Below are positions 1 through 9,451 of a stretch of DNA of 64,000 nucleotides, one piece after another. How positions within the stretch are numbered: position 1 is the first letter of the stretch; every line of letters begins with the position of its first letter. The notes beneath the pieces are model-generated. The model was not told where the DNA came from and ran no database searches. It saw nothing but the letters and a program-made list of their open reading frames with translations. The position numbers and the translations under genes were made by a program. The DNA is from Pseudarthrobacter oxydans (lineage in GTDB: Bacteria > Actinomycetota > Actinomycetes > Actinomycetales > Micrococcaceae): NCBI RefSeq assembly GCF_013314975.1, contig NZ_JABTYH010000003.1, positions 62,001 to 126,000 of the forward strand, written 5' to 3'.

Positions 1-1104
<1,104 letters not shown>

Positions 1105-1113
1105 GCCTGCAGC

Positions 1114-1148
1114 AAAGCGGCGTTCCGGATATCCCGGAACGCCGCTTT
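1114..1148 (+). terminator. icd terminator hairpin
   Basis: A perfect 15-bp inverted repeat (AAAGCGGCGTTCCGG and its complement, 1114-1128 and 1134-1148) with a 5-nt loop begins 9 nt after the icd stop codon. It is followed by a short T-rich stretch (CGTGTTTT), the expected form of an intrinsic terminator. Confidence 0.85.
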
Positions 1149-1191
1149 CGTGTTTTCAGGGTAGACGCAAAGCTTGTGACCGCAGGAATCG

Positions 1192-1219
1192 TTGCTAGGG
1201 TACTAAGTACGCTTAGTAT
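1192..1219 (+). promoter_or_regulatory. katE promoter with embedded palindromic operator
   Basis: An inverted repeat TACTAAG-TACG-CTTAGTA occupies 1201-1218. It sits between a -35-like TTGCTA (1192-1197) and a -10-like TAGTAT (1214-1219), with 16-bp spacing. A repressor dimer bound here would cover the catalase promoter. The palindrome is seen directly; the promoter assignment and the repressor are inferred, and no candidate regulator gene is adjacent. Confidence 0.55.
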
Positions 1220-1271
1220 CTCGGTTTGCGCCGATGACTGCTGAGGTTGCCGATCCTGAGGAGAAAAAATC

Positions 1272-3494
1272 GTGCCAGAAGACAGCAACATCCAGATTCC
1301 CGGCGTCCCCGCCAGCGAACCTGCCAGCCTCCAGGAACCTACCACCCCACGCGAACCGCTGCCGCCCAAGCCGGACCAGCAGGCACCGGAGGCTGTGTCG
1401 CCGACCGGAAGCCCTACCGGCGCGCCGGCCACTGCCCGTGCCCAGTCCGGACAGTACCTGACCACCGCGCAGGGGCTCCGCCTCGGCGATACGGACCACT
1501 CGCTGAAGGCCGGTTCCCGGGGCCCCATCCTGCTGCAGGACCACCACCTGCGCGAAAAGATCACCCACTTTGACCATGAACGCATCCCCGAGCGTGTGGT
1601 CCACGCCCGCGGGGCGGGAGCCCACGGTGTGTTCCGTTCCTACGGGACCGCGGCCAACATCACCCGGGCAGGCTTCCTGGCCAAGGACGTGGAGACGCCC
1701 GTCTTTGTCCGTTTCTCAACCGTGCTCGGCTCCCGCGGCTCCGCGGACACGGTCCGCGACACCCGCGGTTTCTCCACCAAGTTCTACACGGACGAGGGCA
1801 CGTATGACCTCGTCGGCAACAACATCCCGGTATTCTTCATCCAGGACGGCATCAAGTTCCCGGACATCGTCCATGCGGCGAAGCCGCACCCGGACCGGGA
1901 GATCCCGCAGGCCCAAAGCGCCCACGACACCTTCTGGGACTTCGTCTCCCTGCACACCGAGGCGCAGGCCCACACCATGTGGAACATGTCCGACCGCGGC
2001 ATCCCGCGTTCGTACCGGACCATGGAGGGCTTCGGCGTGCACACGTTCAGGTTCGTGAACGCCGAGGGCCGGACAACCCTGGTGAAGTTCCACTGGAAGC
2101 CCAAACAGGGCGTCCATTCGCTGGTGTGGGAGGAAGCGCAGATCATCAACGGCATGGACCCTGACTTCCACCGCCGCGACCTCGCCGACGCCATCGAAGC
2201 AGGCGCCTTCCCTGAGTGGGAGCTGGGTGTCCAGACCTTCCCGGACACCGAGGACCAGATGTTCGAAGGCATCGACCTGCTGGATCCCACCAAGTTCGTC
2301 CCCGAGGAACTGGCCCCGGTCCAGCCCATCGGCGTCATGACGCTCAACGCCAACCCCACCAACTACTTTGCCGAAACCGAACAGGTGGCCTTCCACCCGG
2401 GCCATCTGGTGCCCGGCATCGACGTCACGAACGATCCGCTGCTGCAGGTGCGGCTGTTCTCCTACCTGGACACCCAGATCTCCCGGCTGGGCGGGCCGAA
2501 CTTCGCCCAGATCCCCATCAACCGGCCGCAGGCTCCGGTGAACGATATGCTGCGCGACGGCATGCACCAGCAGGCGGTCCACGGTGGAGCGGCCCCTTAC
2601 CGGCCCAACTCGCTTGACGGCGGCTGCCCGTTCCTGGCCGGGCAGGATGTGGGGGCCTTCATCGACGTGCCGGAGGAACTGGCCGCATCCATCAAGGAGC
2701 GGAAGAACCCGGCGTCCTTTGACGACCACTTCAGCCAGGCACGGCTCTTCTTCCGCAGCCTCAGCCCGGTGGAGCGGGACCATGTCATCCAGGCCTACAC
2801 GTTCGAACTGGGCAAGTGCTACGAGAAGTCCATCCGCGAACGCCAGCTCGCGGCACTGGCCAACGTGGACGCGGAACTGTGTGCCGCCGTCGCCAAGGGA
2901 CTGGGCCTTCCCGCACCGGAGGCAACCGAACAGGTACCGGACTCGGACCCCAGCCCCGCGCTGTCCCAGATAGGCGGGACCTGGCCGGTTGCCGGCAGGG
3001 TTGTGGGCATCCTTGCGGACGCTGACAGCGACCTGGCAGCCGTGAACGCGGCACGGAAGGCGCTCGACGCGGAGGGCATTGTCCCGCTCGTCATCGCCCC
3101 GGCGGGCGGCTTCCTTGGACCAGAGAACGACGGCGGAGTCCCCGTCCAGCGGACCTACCTCACCGCACGTTCCACCGAGTTCGACGCCGTCATCGTCGCG
3201 GCGTCCGCCGCGCCGGCTCCCGACGCCGCGCCCGGACTCGATGCCAAGGCAGGCGCTCCCGGCGGCGGCACCGACCCGCGGGCAGTGCTGCTGCTCACGG
3301 AAGCGTACCGGCACGCAAAGGCAATCGGCACCTGGAATTCCGGCACCGAAGCCCTGGCCGCAGCGGGCATCCCGCAGGACACCCCGGGCATCGTGTCCGC
3401 GGACGACGCCGAGTCACTGGTCTCTGAGCTGACCGCGCTGCTGGCCGCCCACAGGGTGTGGGAGCGGTTCCCGGCCTCGGCGGCCCAATCCTGA
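1272..3494 (+). CDS. katE: Large-subunit (clade 2) heme catalase
   Basis: A 740-residue catalase of the HPII type, which disproportionates hydrogen peroxide in the cytoplasm. Active-site His111 lies in RVVHARGAGAHG, the distal Asn184 in LVGNNIPVFF, and the heme-ligand Tyr398 in RLFSYLDTQISRLGGPNF. The length and the extra C-terminal flavodoxin/amidotransferase-like domain (about residues 570-735) separate it from small-subunit catalases. The first 60 residues are Pro-rich and probably disordered. The GTG start is supported by GAGGAGAAAA about 6 nt upstream. It is a single-gene unit with its own promoter and a convergent terminator downstream. The operator-like palindrome upstream suggests repressor control. 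Function is very secure. Confidence 0.97.
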   Translation: MPEDSNIQIPGVPASEPASLQEPTTPREPLPPKPDQQAPEAVSPTGSPTGAPATARAQSGQYLTTAQGLRLGDTDHSLKAGSRGPILLQDHHLREKITHFDHERIPERVVHARGAGAHGVFRSYGTAANITRAGFLAKDVETPVFVRFSTVLGSRGSADTVRDTRGFSTKFYTDEGTYDLVGNNIPVFFIQDGIKFPDIVHAAKPHPDREIPQAQSAHDTFWDFVSLHTEAQAHTMWNMSDRGIPRSYRTMEGFGVHTFRFVNAEGRTTLVKFHWKPKQGVHSLVWEEAQIINGMDPDFHRRDLADAIEAGAFPEWELGVQTFPDTEDQMFEGIDLLDPTKFVPEELAPVQPIGVMTLNANPTNYFAETEQVAFHPGHLVPGIDVTNDPLLQVRLFSYLDTQISRLGGPNFAQIPINRPQAPVNDMLRDGMHQQAVHGGAAPYRPNSLDGGCPFLAGQDVGAFIDVPEELAASIKERKNPASFDDHFSQARLFFRSLSPVERDHVIQAYTFELGKCYEKSIRERQLAALANVDAELCAAVAKGLGLPAPEATEQVPDSDPSPALSQIGGTWPVAGRVVGILADADSDLAAVNAARKALDAEGIVPLVIAPAGGFLGPENDGGVPVQRTYLTARSTEFDAVIVAASAAPAPDAAPGLDAKAGAPGGGTDPRAVLLLTEAYRHAKAIGTWNSGTEALAAAGIPQDTPGIVSADDAESLVSELTALLAAHRVWERFPASAAQS

Positions 3495-3593
3495 GCGGGC
3501 TGGCCGCTGACGCAGCACCCGGGGCGACGCCGCATTGGCTGACTGGGCTCAGCGGCTGACCCAGGGCACCGCCCGGTAAAGCCATTTTCAGGA

Positions 3594-3629
3594 GGGGAGC
3601 GCCGCCGTCGTTATGACGGGCGCTCCCTT
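3594..3629. terminator. Hairpin between convergent katE and the lipoprotein gene
   Basis: The inverted repeat GGGAGCGCC / GGCGCTCCC (3595-3603 and 3619-3627) lies between two convergent genes and can terminate transcription from both sides. Confidence 0.65.
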
Positions 3630-3641
3630 CCGCATGTGGCG

Positions 3642-4142
3642 TCAGTCGTTGCCTTTGCCCTTGCCCTCGTTGTCCTTCTTGTCGTCGTCCTTCCCGGCCT
3701 CCGGCGCCGGCGCAGGGGCAGGGGCCGGCGCCTCGACGGCTGGCGGGGGAGTGGCCGCAGCTGCCTGCTCCGCGGCGATCCGTGCCTCTTCGGCTGCCTT
3801 GTCCGCCGCAGCCTTCTCCGCTGCTGCGATGGCTTCGTTCAGGTCTGCACGGACGGCCGTGGCAATCGTGGTGATGCTCCGGCGGCGTTCCTCGGAAATC
3901 TGTCCTTCAGACTGGGCCGCTTCCAGTTCAGCCTCAAGTCCCTCCAGCGCCCGCAGGGCTGCGGCGGGATCGTTTTCCGACGACGCCTGGGTAACCTCGA
4001 GGACGCGTGCCTGCAGCTGCCGCGCCGCCTCCCGCTCGAGGCCGGCCTCCGTTGTGCCGCAGCCGGTCAGCAGTGCGGCCGCCACGATGGCACCGGACCA
4101 CGCGAGAACAGACGCGCGCCCAGCGGGGGAGGCCAGCCTCAC
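3642..4142 (-). CDS. Putative coiled-coil lipoprotein
   Basis: A 166-residue protein with a signal peptide and lipobox (AALLTGC, Cys28), so probably anchored to the outer face of the membrane. The mature part is highly charged and rich in Ala, Glu and Arg (about residues 35-115), typical of a helical coiled coil. A Pro-Ala linker (VEAPAPAPAPAPEAG) and a Lys/Asp/Gly-rich tail follow. I recognise no enzymatic motif. Its ATG overlaps the kinase stop codon by 4 bp (ATGA), so translation is coupled and the pair is probably co-expressed. It could be a wall-facing partner or sensor for the kinase, but that is inference from arrangement only. Confidence 0.7.
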   Translation of the reverse strand: MRLASPAGRASVLAWSGAIVAAALLTGCGTTEAGLEREAARQLQARVLEVTQASSENDPAAALRALEGLEAELEAAQSEGQISEERRRSITTIATAVRADLNEAIAAAEKAAADKAAEEARIAAEQAAAATPPPAVEAPAPAPAPAPEAGKDDDKKDNEGKGKGND

Positions 4143-5365
4143 GGTTCCACGCTCTTCTGGAGTTCCTCGAGGTGCTCGCCCAGGACCCCGGTCACCGTGG
4201 GGTAGGGCACGACGTCGGCCGGCGACTGGGCCGACAGGGTCATCAGCGCTGCAGCAACCGCTGCAGCCACCACCACCAGGGCCAGGACTGCCGCCAGCCA
4301 GAACCGCTTTGTCCGTTTCTTGCTGTCCTTCGCCCGGTCCTGGTTCAGGGCTTCGTGCGCTGTTCCCGGAACCTGCCCGACAGCGAGGGAAGCATCAGGC
4401 CCTGCCGCCTCCCGCAGCTCATCCACAGATTCCTCGGCGGTAATGGACGGCGGATGGAAGGGCATTGCGGGCAGCACCCGGGTGGTCTCCGGCGCAAGTT
4501 CACCTGGCGTGGATGCCGGTGAAACCAACGCCTGGCGCAAGGCCGTTTCGATGTCAGCGGCGGCAGGCCGCTCGAGCGGCTCGATGGCGGTCATGGAGCG
4601 GATGAGGTCGGCCCATTCAGAGGGCAGGTCCTCGGGGATTTCCGGTGCGCGGTGCAGGCGCGCCACCGCCGATTCCACCGCGCTGCCCGGGTATTCCACG
4701 GTGCCCTTGATGCATTCAAGCAGCACCAGGCCGAGGGAGTAGATGTCGGTGGAGGGGCCGAGGGGTTTGCCCAGCGCCTGCTCGGGACTGAGATAAGCGG
4801 CTGTGCCCACCATTGTTCCCGTCGCGGTCAACCGGGTTGCGTCCACGATCCTGGCGATGCCAAAGTCGGTGAGCTTGGGCCGCAGCGGTTCACCGGGGCG
4901 TATCTGGACCAGCAGGATGTTGCCGGGTTTGATGTCCCGGTGGATGACGCCGAGGCCGTGGACGTAGGCCAGGGCGTCGGCGATGCCGGCACCGATGACT
5001 GCCAGTTCCTCCAGCGGCACGGTGCTGTGCCGGATCCGGGCACGCAGGTCCTGGCCTTCCACGAGTTCCATGGTCAGGAAAGGCCTTGGCTCGTCAGGGA
5101 TCCGGGTATCGATCCCGGCGTCGAACAACGTCACCAGGCCGGGGTGGTTCAGGGTTGCCAGAAGCTGGATTTCCGCTTCCTGGCGCTTGAGTTCATCGGC
5201 GTCGGGGGCTTGGGGAGCGAAGAGCTTGAGGGCCACGTCGCGGCCCAGATTTTCGTCGCGGGCACAGTAGACCGACGACATACCGCCGCGGCCAATCACC
5301 TCACCCAACCGGTAACGTCCGCCGACCACTTCATTCTTGATGGAGCTAGGCGATTCCGCCACCAT
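4139..5365 (-). CDS. Membrane-anchored Ser/Thr protein kinase (PknB-like, no PASTA domains)
   Basis: A 408-residue Hanks-type kinase. Residues 17-275 form the kinase domain: Gly-rich loop GRGGMSSV, Lys47 in VALKLF, catalytic Asp144 in HRDIKPGN, Asp167 in TDFG, and an activation segment ending GTAAYLSPEQ. A Pro-rich linker leads to one transmembrane helix at about 355-378 and a tail of about 30 residues predicted outside. The repeated PASTA modules of PknB are absent. The start chosen (ATG at 5365) has GGGAGG 8 nt upstream; a longer frame begins at 5407 without such support. The next gene overlaps by 4 bp and encodes a lipoprotein. Substrates are unknown. Confidence 0.92.
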   Translation of the reverse strand: MVAESPSSIKNEVVGGRYRLGEVIGRGGMSSVYCARDENLGRDVALKLFAPQAPDADELKRQEAEIQLLATLNHPGLVTLFDAGIDTRIPDEPRPFLTMELVEGQDLRARIRHSTVPLEELAVIGAGIADALAYVHGLGVIHRDIKPGNILLVQIRPGEPLRPKLTDFGIARIVDATRLTATGTMVGTAAYLSPEQALGKPLGPSTDIYSLGLVLLECIKGTVEYPGSAVESAVARLHRAPEIPEDLPSEWADLIRSMTAIEPLERPAAADIETALRQALVSPASTPGELAPETTRVLPAMPFHPPSITAEESVDELREAAGPDASLAVGQVPGTAHEALNQDRAKDSKKRTKRFWLAAVLALVVVAAAVAAALMTLSAQSPADVVPYPTVTGVLGEHLEELQKSVEP

Positions 5366-5466
5366 GACCCGTTCCTCCCGGTGCGCTGCGGCACTGTCGT
5401 ACCTCAAATTATACGGGCGGTGGAGTAAAGGGACGATTCACCCGGTGCCTCCGTGCTGCCGCACAT

Positions 5467-5512
5467 CGGTGGTCCGGCGGCAAAAGGTGGGCCTTTCGCC
5501 GCCGGACCACCG
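5467..5512. terminator. Long intergenic hairpin (21-bp arms)
   Basis: The arms 5467-5487 and 5492-5512 are complementary at 20 of 21 positions around a 4-nt TGGG loop. It lies after the LANTG surface-protein gene and about 100 bp before the kinase start. It probably ends the upstream transcript, although no T-run follows on the minus strand. The rest of 5366-5647 shows no gene. Confidence 0.6.
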
Positions 5513-5647
5513 TTCGCAAGGACATGTGTGCTGAATACATGTTGTGCGTGGTCTTGGTTGGTGTTGTGCGGACCTCCTTTCCTTCAGCCCGCACCGTTGC
5601 CGCCGCTTCAGGCGCGTGGTGCAGGCACACTCAGCAGGTGGCCGGCG

Positions 5648-6913
5648 CTACGACATCCTCCGCTTACGAAGCATCAGGAGTCCTGCCACCAGAAGCAGGA
5701 GGGCGAGGGGCGCCAGGGAGGCATCCACACCCGTGTTTGCCAAAGCAGTGGCCCCCTGGGCCGGGGTGCTGCCGGTGCCTGCACGGGTGTCCACAGCAAT
5801 GGCACCGCCCACTGCGGTGGAACCGGCGGCAGGTGCTGTGGAGTTTCCGTCGGTCAAGGTGCCAGTGCCACTTCCGTTGCCCGTGGTACCCGTAGTCCCC
5901 GCGGTTCCGTTGTCAGCGCCGGGATCCGAGGTTCCGGAATCAATGGTGCCGACGCCGTCCGTGGTGCCGTTGCCCGGGTCCGTGGTGCCGGGGTTGTCGG
6001 TTCCCGGTGTTGCCGTTCCCGGGTTTTCGGTGCCGGTGCCCGTGCCGCCGATGGAGAGGTCAACGGCGGCATCGATAACGGCGCCGCTGCCGCCGGTAGT
6101 GTCGCCGCCGATGGTGGCATCTACGTTGGCGTCGGCGAGTTCCCCGTTACCGGTGGTGGTGTCGCCGCCGATGGTGAGGTCGACGTTGGCGTCGGCGAGT
6201 TCGCCGGTGGTGCCCGTGCTGTTTCCGCCGATGGTGAGGTCGATGTTGGCGTCGACAAGTTCCCCGTTACCGGTGGTGGTGTCGCCGTCAATGGCGGCAT
6301 CCACGTTGGCGTCGACGATCTGGCCGGTGCCGCTGGTTCCGCCGCTGGTGAGGTCGACGTTGGCGTTGGCGAGTTCGCCGGTGGTGCCCGTGCCGCCGAT
6401 GGTGGCATCTACGTTGGCGTCGACAAGTTCCCCGTTACCGGAGGTGGTATCGCCGCCGATGGTGAGGTCGACGTTGGCGTTGGCGAGTTCGCCGGTGGTG
6501 CCCGTGCCGCCGATGGTGGCATCTACGTTGGCGTCGACAAGTTCCCCGTTACCGGTGGTGGTATCGCCGCCGATGGTGAGGTCGACGTTTGCGTCGGCAA
6601 GTTCACTGGTGGTGCCGAGCGCAAGGTCGACGACGGCCGCGGCTGCGAGGCCCGTGGGCTCCGTCGTCGCGCCGGTGGCGCCTCCAAGCGCAACGTCGGC
6701 CGCGACGGCAGCATCCGCTGAAACGGACGGCGTTGGGTCACCCAGCTGGCCCAACGACGTCGAGTCAACGGACGCCGCCGCCGAGATGAGGGCGGATGCG
6801 GAAAGGTCCGATCCACTGGTGGTGTCCGCGGCATGTGCCGCAGTGCAACTGAGGGCTAGGAGCCCGCCTGCAAAGAGGGTGCCGAGCATTCCCCGGCGAA
6901 GGTTCGAGTTCAT
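5648..6913 (-). CDS. Repeat-containing cell-wall protein with LANTG sorting signal
   Basis: A 421-residue exported surface protein. It has a signal peptide (residues 1-30, NLRRGMLGTLFAGGLLALSC then AHA). An Ala-rich region of about 70 residues follows, then ten units of 18-21 residues built on GELVDANVDLTIGGDTTTGN, then a Gly/Thr/Pro/Asn-rich stalk. The C terminus carries LANTG (residues 391-395), a hydrophobic helix and an RKRR tail. LAxTG is the motif recognised by class E sortases of high-GC actinobacteria, so covalent wall attachment is expected. The start at 6913 has CAGGAG 8 nt upstream; a frame opening at 6982 lacks this. Function is unknown; the repeats suggest a structural or adhesive role. 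Confidence 0.82.
   Translation of the reverse strand: MNSNLRRGMLGTLFAGGLLALSCTAAHAADTTSGSDLSASALISAAASVDSTSLGQLGDPTPSVSADAAVAADVALGGATGATTEPTGLAAAAVVDLALGTTSELADANVDLTIGGDTTTGNGELVDANVDATIGGTGTTGELANANVDLTIGGDTTSGNGELVDANVDATIGGTGTTGELANANVDLTSGGTSGTGQIVDANVDAAIDGDTTTGNGELVDANIDLTIGGNSTGTTGELADANVDLTIGGDTTTGNGELADANVDATIGGDTTGGSGAVIDAAVDLSIGGTGTGTENPGTATPGTDNPGTTDPGNGTTDGVGTIDSGTSDPGADNGTAGTTGTTGNGSGTGTLTDGNSTAPAAGSTAVGGAIAVDTRAGTGSTPAQGATALANTGVDASLAPLALLLLVAGLLMLRKRRMS
6036..6607 (-). repeat. Ten tandem units within the surface-protein gene
   Basis: In-frame tandem units of 54-63 bp encode variants of ELxDANVDxTIGG followed by a Gly/Thr linker. Two neighbouring blocks of two units each are nearly identical with a 114-bp period (about 6352-6465 and 6466-6579), showing recent duplication. 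Confidence 0.9.
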
Positions 6914-6999
6914 GGTGATGTCTCCTGAAAAGTTGAGTACAGGCTGCTTATCGGCAACCCGGATGGCCGCTTTCTGCCGCAAGGGCAGGCGGACATCAA

Positions 7000-7959
7000 C
7001 TAGTCAGGAGATGAACCGGGGTCGAAAGACACCGGTGCGGGGGCATGCTCGGAAAACTCACCGGCAAGGACAACGCCGGTGGTTGGAAGGTTGAGGTCGA
7101 GGGGGCTTAGCCACGCCGCGGCCCCGGAGGAAGGGGCAGCAGTTGTGCTGCTTCCTGTGCCGGAGCCAGGGGCGGGAGGAGCCTGGGCAGGGGCGGGCGA
7201 TGGGTCTGCCGCGACCGGCAGCCCCTCGGCAGCATCCGGTACCAATACCGCAGTTTGAAGTGCCGCGTGAGTGGTGGCTACGTCCACCGGACCCGCTGCG
7301 GAGGTGCCGGTTCCCGTGACCTCAAAACTGCCGGTGGCAGCTAGTTCAGCCGACACCGCAGGTGCCGTCGCCATAGCCACATTGGTTGGAGCAAGGGCGT
7401 CTACCGCGCCAGGTATAGCTTCAGACGGCACCTCGACAGCCGGTACCGTTACGGGGAGTTCCGGAAGCACTGGCCTGGCGGATACCAGCTCTTCAACGGG
7501 CTGCAGGGCCGGCTCCAGGACCGGAAGTACTTCGGCCACAGGTGGAACTACCGCTTCCACGGCTTCCGCCACCGCCACGTCCACAGATTCGGCGATGGGA
7601 ACGGCTATGACCGACACCGTTCCCGCAGGGATGACGTTGCTGACAACGGGTACCGACGAAACAATCTGGTCCGCGATTCCGGAAACCTCTCCCGCGAGGG
7701 GCTGCAGCAGCCCCTCCGACGAGTCCGGCGCCGGTAACGAGGAAGTGGCGCGTGCGGGATCGGCAAGACTGGCCGTGGAAAGGGGCAGCTCTTCCGCCAC
7801 CGACGATACTGAAGTGGTGACGCCCCCCAACAGGGAAGTTGCATCCTGCAGCGTGTCTGCCGAAGCAGTTGATGCCGATAAGGTCAGCCAGGTGAGGGTG
7901 GCGGCGCCTGCAAGGAACACCGGCCGAAAGGCACGCCACGGCGAGCGACTACCAGCCAT
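7000..7959 (-). CDS. Secreted Ala/Val/Pro-rich protein of unknown function
   Basis: A 319-residue exported protein. A signal peptide ends near residue 35 (STASADTL). The rest is low-complexity, rich in Val, Ala, Pro, Ser and Glu, with repeated VPVV/VLPVLEPALQPVEEL-like stretches around residues 95-170. A sortase-like LPTTG occurs at 7075-7089, 29 residues from the C terminus. It is not followed by a hydrophobic helix or basic tail, so covalent anchoring is doubtful. The ATG at 7959 follows GGGGGTGG; a GTG three codons earlier overlaps that site and is less likely. It ends 86 bp before the LANTG protein gene on the same strand, suggesting a shared surface role. I recognise no family. Confidence 0.65.
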   Translation of the reverse strand: MAGSRSPWRAFRPVFLAGAATLTWLTLSASTASADTLQDATSLLGGVTTSVSSVAEELPLSTASLADPARATSSLPAPDSSEGLLQPLAGEVSGIADQIVSSVPVVSNVIPAGTVSVIAVPIAESVDVAVAEAVEAVVPPVAEVLPVLEPALQPVEELVSARPVLPELPVTVPAVEVPSEAIPGAVDALAPTNVAMATAPAVSAELAATGSFEVTGTGTSAAGPVDVATTHAALQTAVLVPDAAEGLPVAADPSPAPAQAPPAPGSGTGSSTTAAPSSGAAAWLSPLDLNLPTTGVVLAGEFSEHAPAPVSFDPGSSPD

Positions 7960-8137
7960 GCGTACCACCCCCAGTACTGATGCATTCGACGATGGCTACA
8001 GCCTAAGACCGAATGTTGCGGGAAGTCTAGGGTCTGCTCAAACAACTCGACAAATCTGAAAACTTCATAGCTCGGGAATTACAGAGCCGACGGAACTCGT
8101 CATAACCGACATTTGATCGAAGCTCCCGGGGTGAAGC

Positions 8138-9208
8138 TCAGTGCCGGTCGTTCGGATAGCTGACCCCCAGCTGCGCACGAACGCCGTCAAAGAGACGCAT
8201 TGTATTCAGGGTGTCCTCGAGCGGCATCACCGGGCTTTCCGTAAGTCCCTGCTGGATGCAGCGGGTAACTTCGCGCAGCTCGTACACGTATCCGCGGCCC
8301 ACTGGCTCAAAGGCTTCAGCCCTGCGGGAGTCCCAGCCTGTGGAAACCGTCAGTTCACTGGGATTATTGATGGAGCCCACGCTTTGCAGGAAACCAAGGC
8401 TGCCCGCCACTGTGGCGGTCCTGGGGCCATGCGCCAGGAGCGAGGACGTCAGCTGCACCTGCGCACCGTGGTTGTATCCCAATGTCAGCGCGTTCTGGGC
8501 GTCCACGCCGTCGTCATTGATGAACCCGCTGGCACTCACTGTCTGCGGGAAGCCCAGGGTGCCCAGCGCCCACAGGAGCGGGTACACCGAAAGGTCCAGC
8601 AGCGCGCCGCCGCCGTCCTTCCTGGCCCACAACCTGGCGGTAGGGGAGTACGGGGCCGGGAAACCAAGGTCTGCCGTGACCCAATGGATGTCGCCGAGCT
8701 CGCCGGACGCGGCAATCTCGAACGCCCGCTGCATGCTCGGCAGGAAACGGCTCCACACTGCTTCCATGAGGAACAGGTTGCGGGTCCTGGCAACGTCGAT
8801 GAGCTCTGAGGCTTCCCGGGCGTTGATGGTAAAGGCCTTTTCGCACAGGACGTGTTTGCCGGCGTTGAGCGCTGCGAGGACGATCTCGTAGTGCTGGGCG
8901 TGGGGCGTCGCAACATAGACGACGTCCACCTGCTCGTCCGCGAGAAGCCGCTGGTAGCCGGGCACGCCGCCGTCGTCACCGTAGGCCTTTGCGAAGTCGT
9001 AGGCCACCGCAAAGGCATCAGCCGTGTCCTGGCCCCGTGAACTGACGGCATACAGCTCGGCATCTGCCAGCAGGGCCAGGTCCTGCGACACCGAGCGGGC
9101 GATCCCGCCCGTGGCGATGATCCCCCAGCGCAGGGGAGAACCGGTAGCGGATCGGGGGTCCTGGTCGGACTGGCTGGACAGCCATGGCTTGGCGATGGGG
9201 GCACTCAT
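8138..9208 (-). CDS. Gfo/Idh/MocA-family oxidoreductase
   Basis: A 356-residue NAD(P)-dependent dehydrogenase. The N-terminal Rossmann fold includes WGIIATGGIARSVSQDL, and the family EKAF motif (GKHVLCEKAF) provides the catalytic Lys. The C-terminal domain is the usual GFO_IDH_MocA_C sheet. Such enzymes oxidise or reduce sugars, inositols or related dihydrodiols in the cytoplasm; the substrate cannot be told. The ATG at 9208 has GAGAGG 9 nt upstream; an ATG three codons earlier abuts that site. It stands alone, divergent from the pectate lyase gene. The 178 bp between its end and the preceding minus-strand gene start show nothing distinctive. Confidence 0.9.
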   Translation of the reverse strand: MSAPIAKPWLSSQSDQDPRSATGSPLRWGIIATGGIARSVSQDLALLADAELYAVSSRGQDTADAFAVAYDFAKAYGDDGGVPGYQRLLADEQVDVVYVATPHAQHYEIVLAALNAGKHVLCEKAFTINAREASELIDVARTRNLFLMEAVWSRFLPSMQRAFEIAASGELGDIHWVTADLGFPAPYSPTARLWARKDGGGALLDLSVYPLLWALGTLGFPQTVSASGFINDDGVDAQNALTLGYNHGAQVQLTSSLLAHGPRTATVAGSLGFLQSVGSINNPSELTVSTGWDSRRAEAFEPVGRGYVYELREVTRCIQQGLTESPVMPLEDTLNTMRLFDGVRAQLGVSYPNDRH

Positions 9209-9317
9209 GGTGACCATCCTCTCATTGAGGTGAGCGAGGGTTCAGTTATGACCTGCAGTAAGTGCGAGAGCTTCGGGCAACTTGTGAGAATGCCGGACAG
9301 CTGGTTGTGACAAACCC

Positions 9318-9375
9318 TTGACAGCATTGTCGCGGGAGACATAAGAATAGAGAACCGCCGCTGGAAACCGTTTTC
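9318..9375 (+). promoter_or_regulatory. Pectate lyase promoter and LacI-type operator
   Basis: A consensus -35 TTGACA (9318-9323) is followed after 18 bp by TAAGAA (9342-9347). Just downstream of the predicted start of transcription lies GAAACCGTTTTC (9364-9375), a LacI-family-like half-symmetric operator. The same 12-mer occurs at 36629-36640 before a sugar-binding lipoprotein gene. The operator is flanked by complementary CCGCCGC / GCGGCGG arms (9355-9361 and 9380-9386). Confidence 0.6.
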
Positions 9376-9451
9376 TTGCGCGGCGGCTACCCTCCCATGA
9401 TCCGCACCCACCTAGGCATGTGGTCTGTTTGGCATGCCGGAAAAAGGGCCA

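Noticed and set aside
3155..3535. Minus-strand small frames at the katE 3' end
   Set aside because: They lie inside the catalase C-terminal domain on the opposite strand, with no start signal.
6036..6607. Possible CRISPR array or minisatellite in the repeat region
   Set aside because: Units are contiguous, in frame and vary at the protein level, with no unique spacers and no cas genes. They are coding tandem repeats.
5544..7094. A 516-residue plus-strand frame rich in VPVVS repeats
   Set aside because: It is the complement of the LANTG protein repeats, which explains its periodicity. The minus-strand frame has a signal peptide, sorting signal and ribosome binding site.
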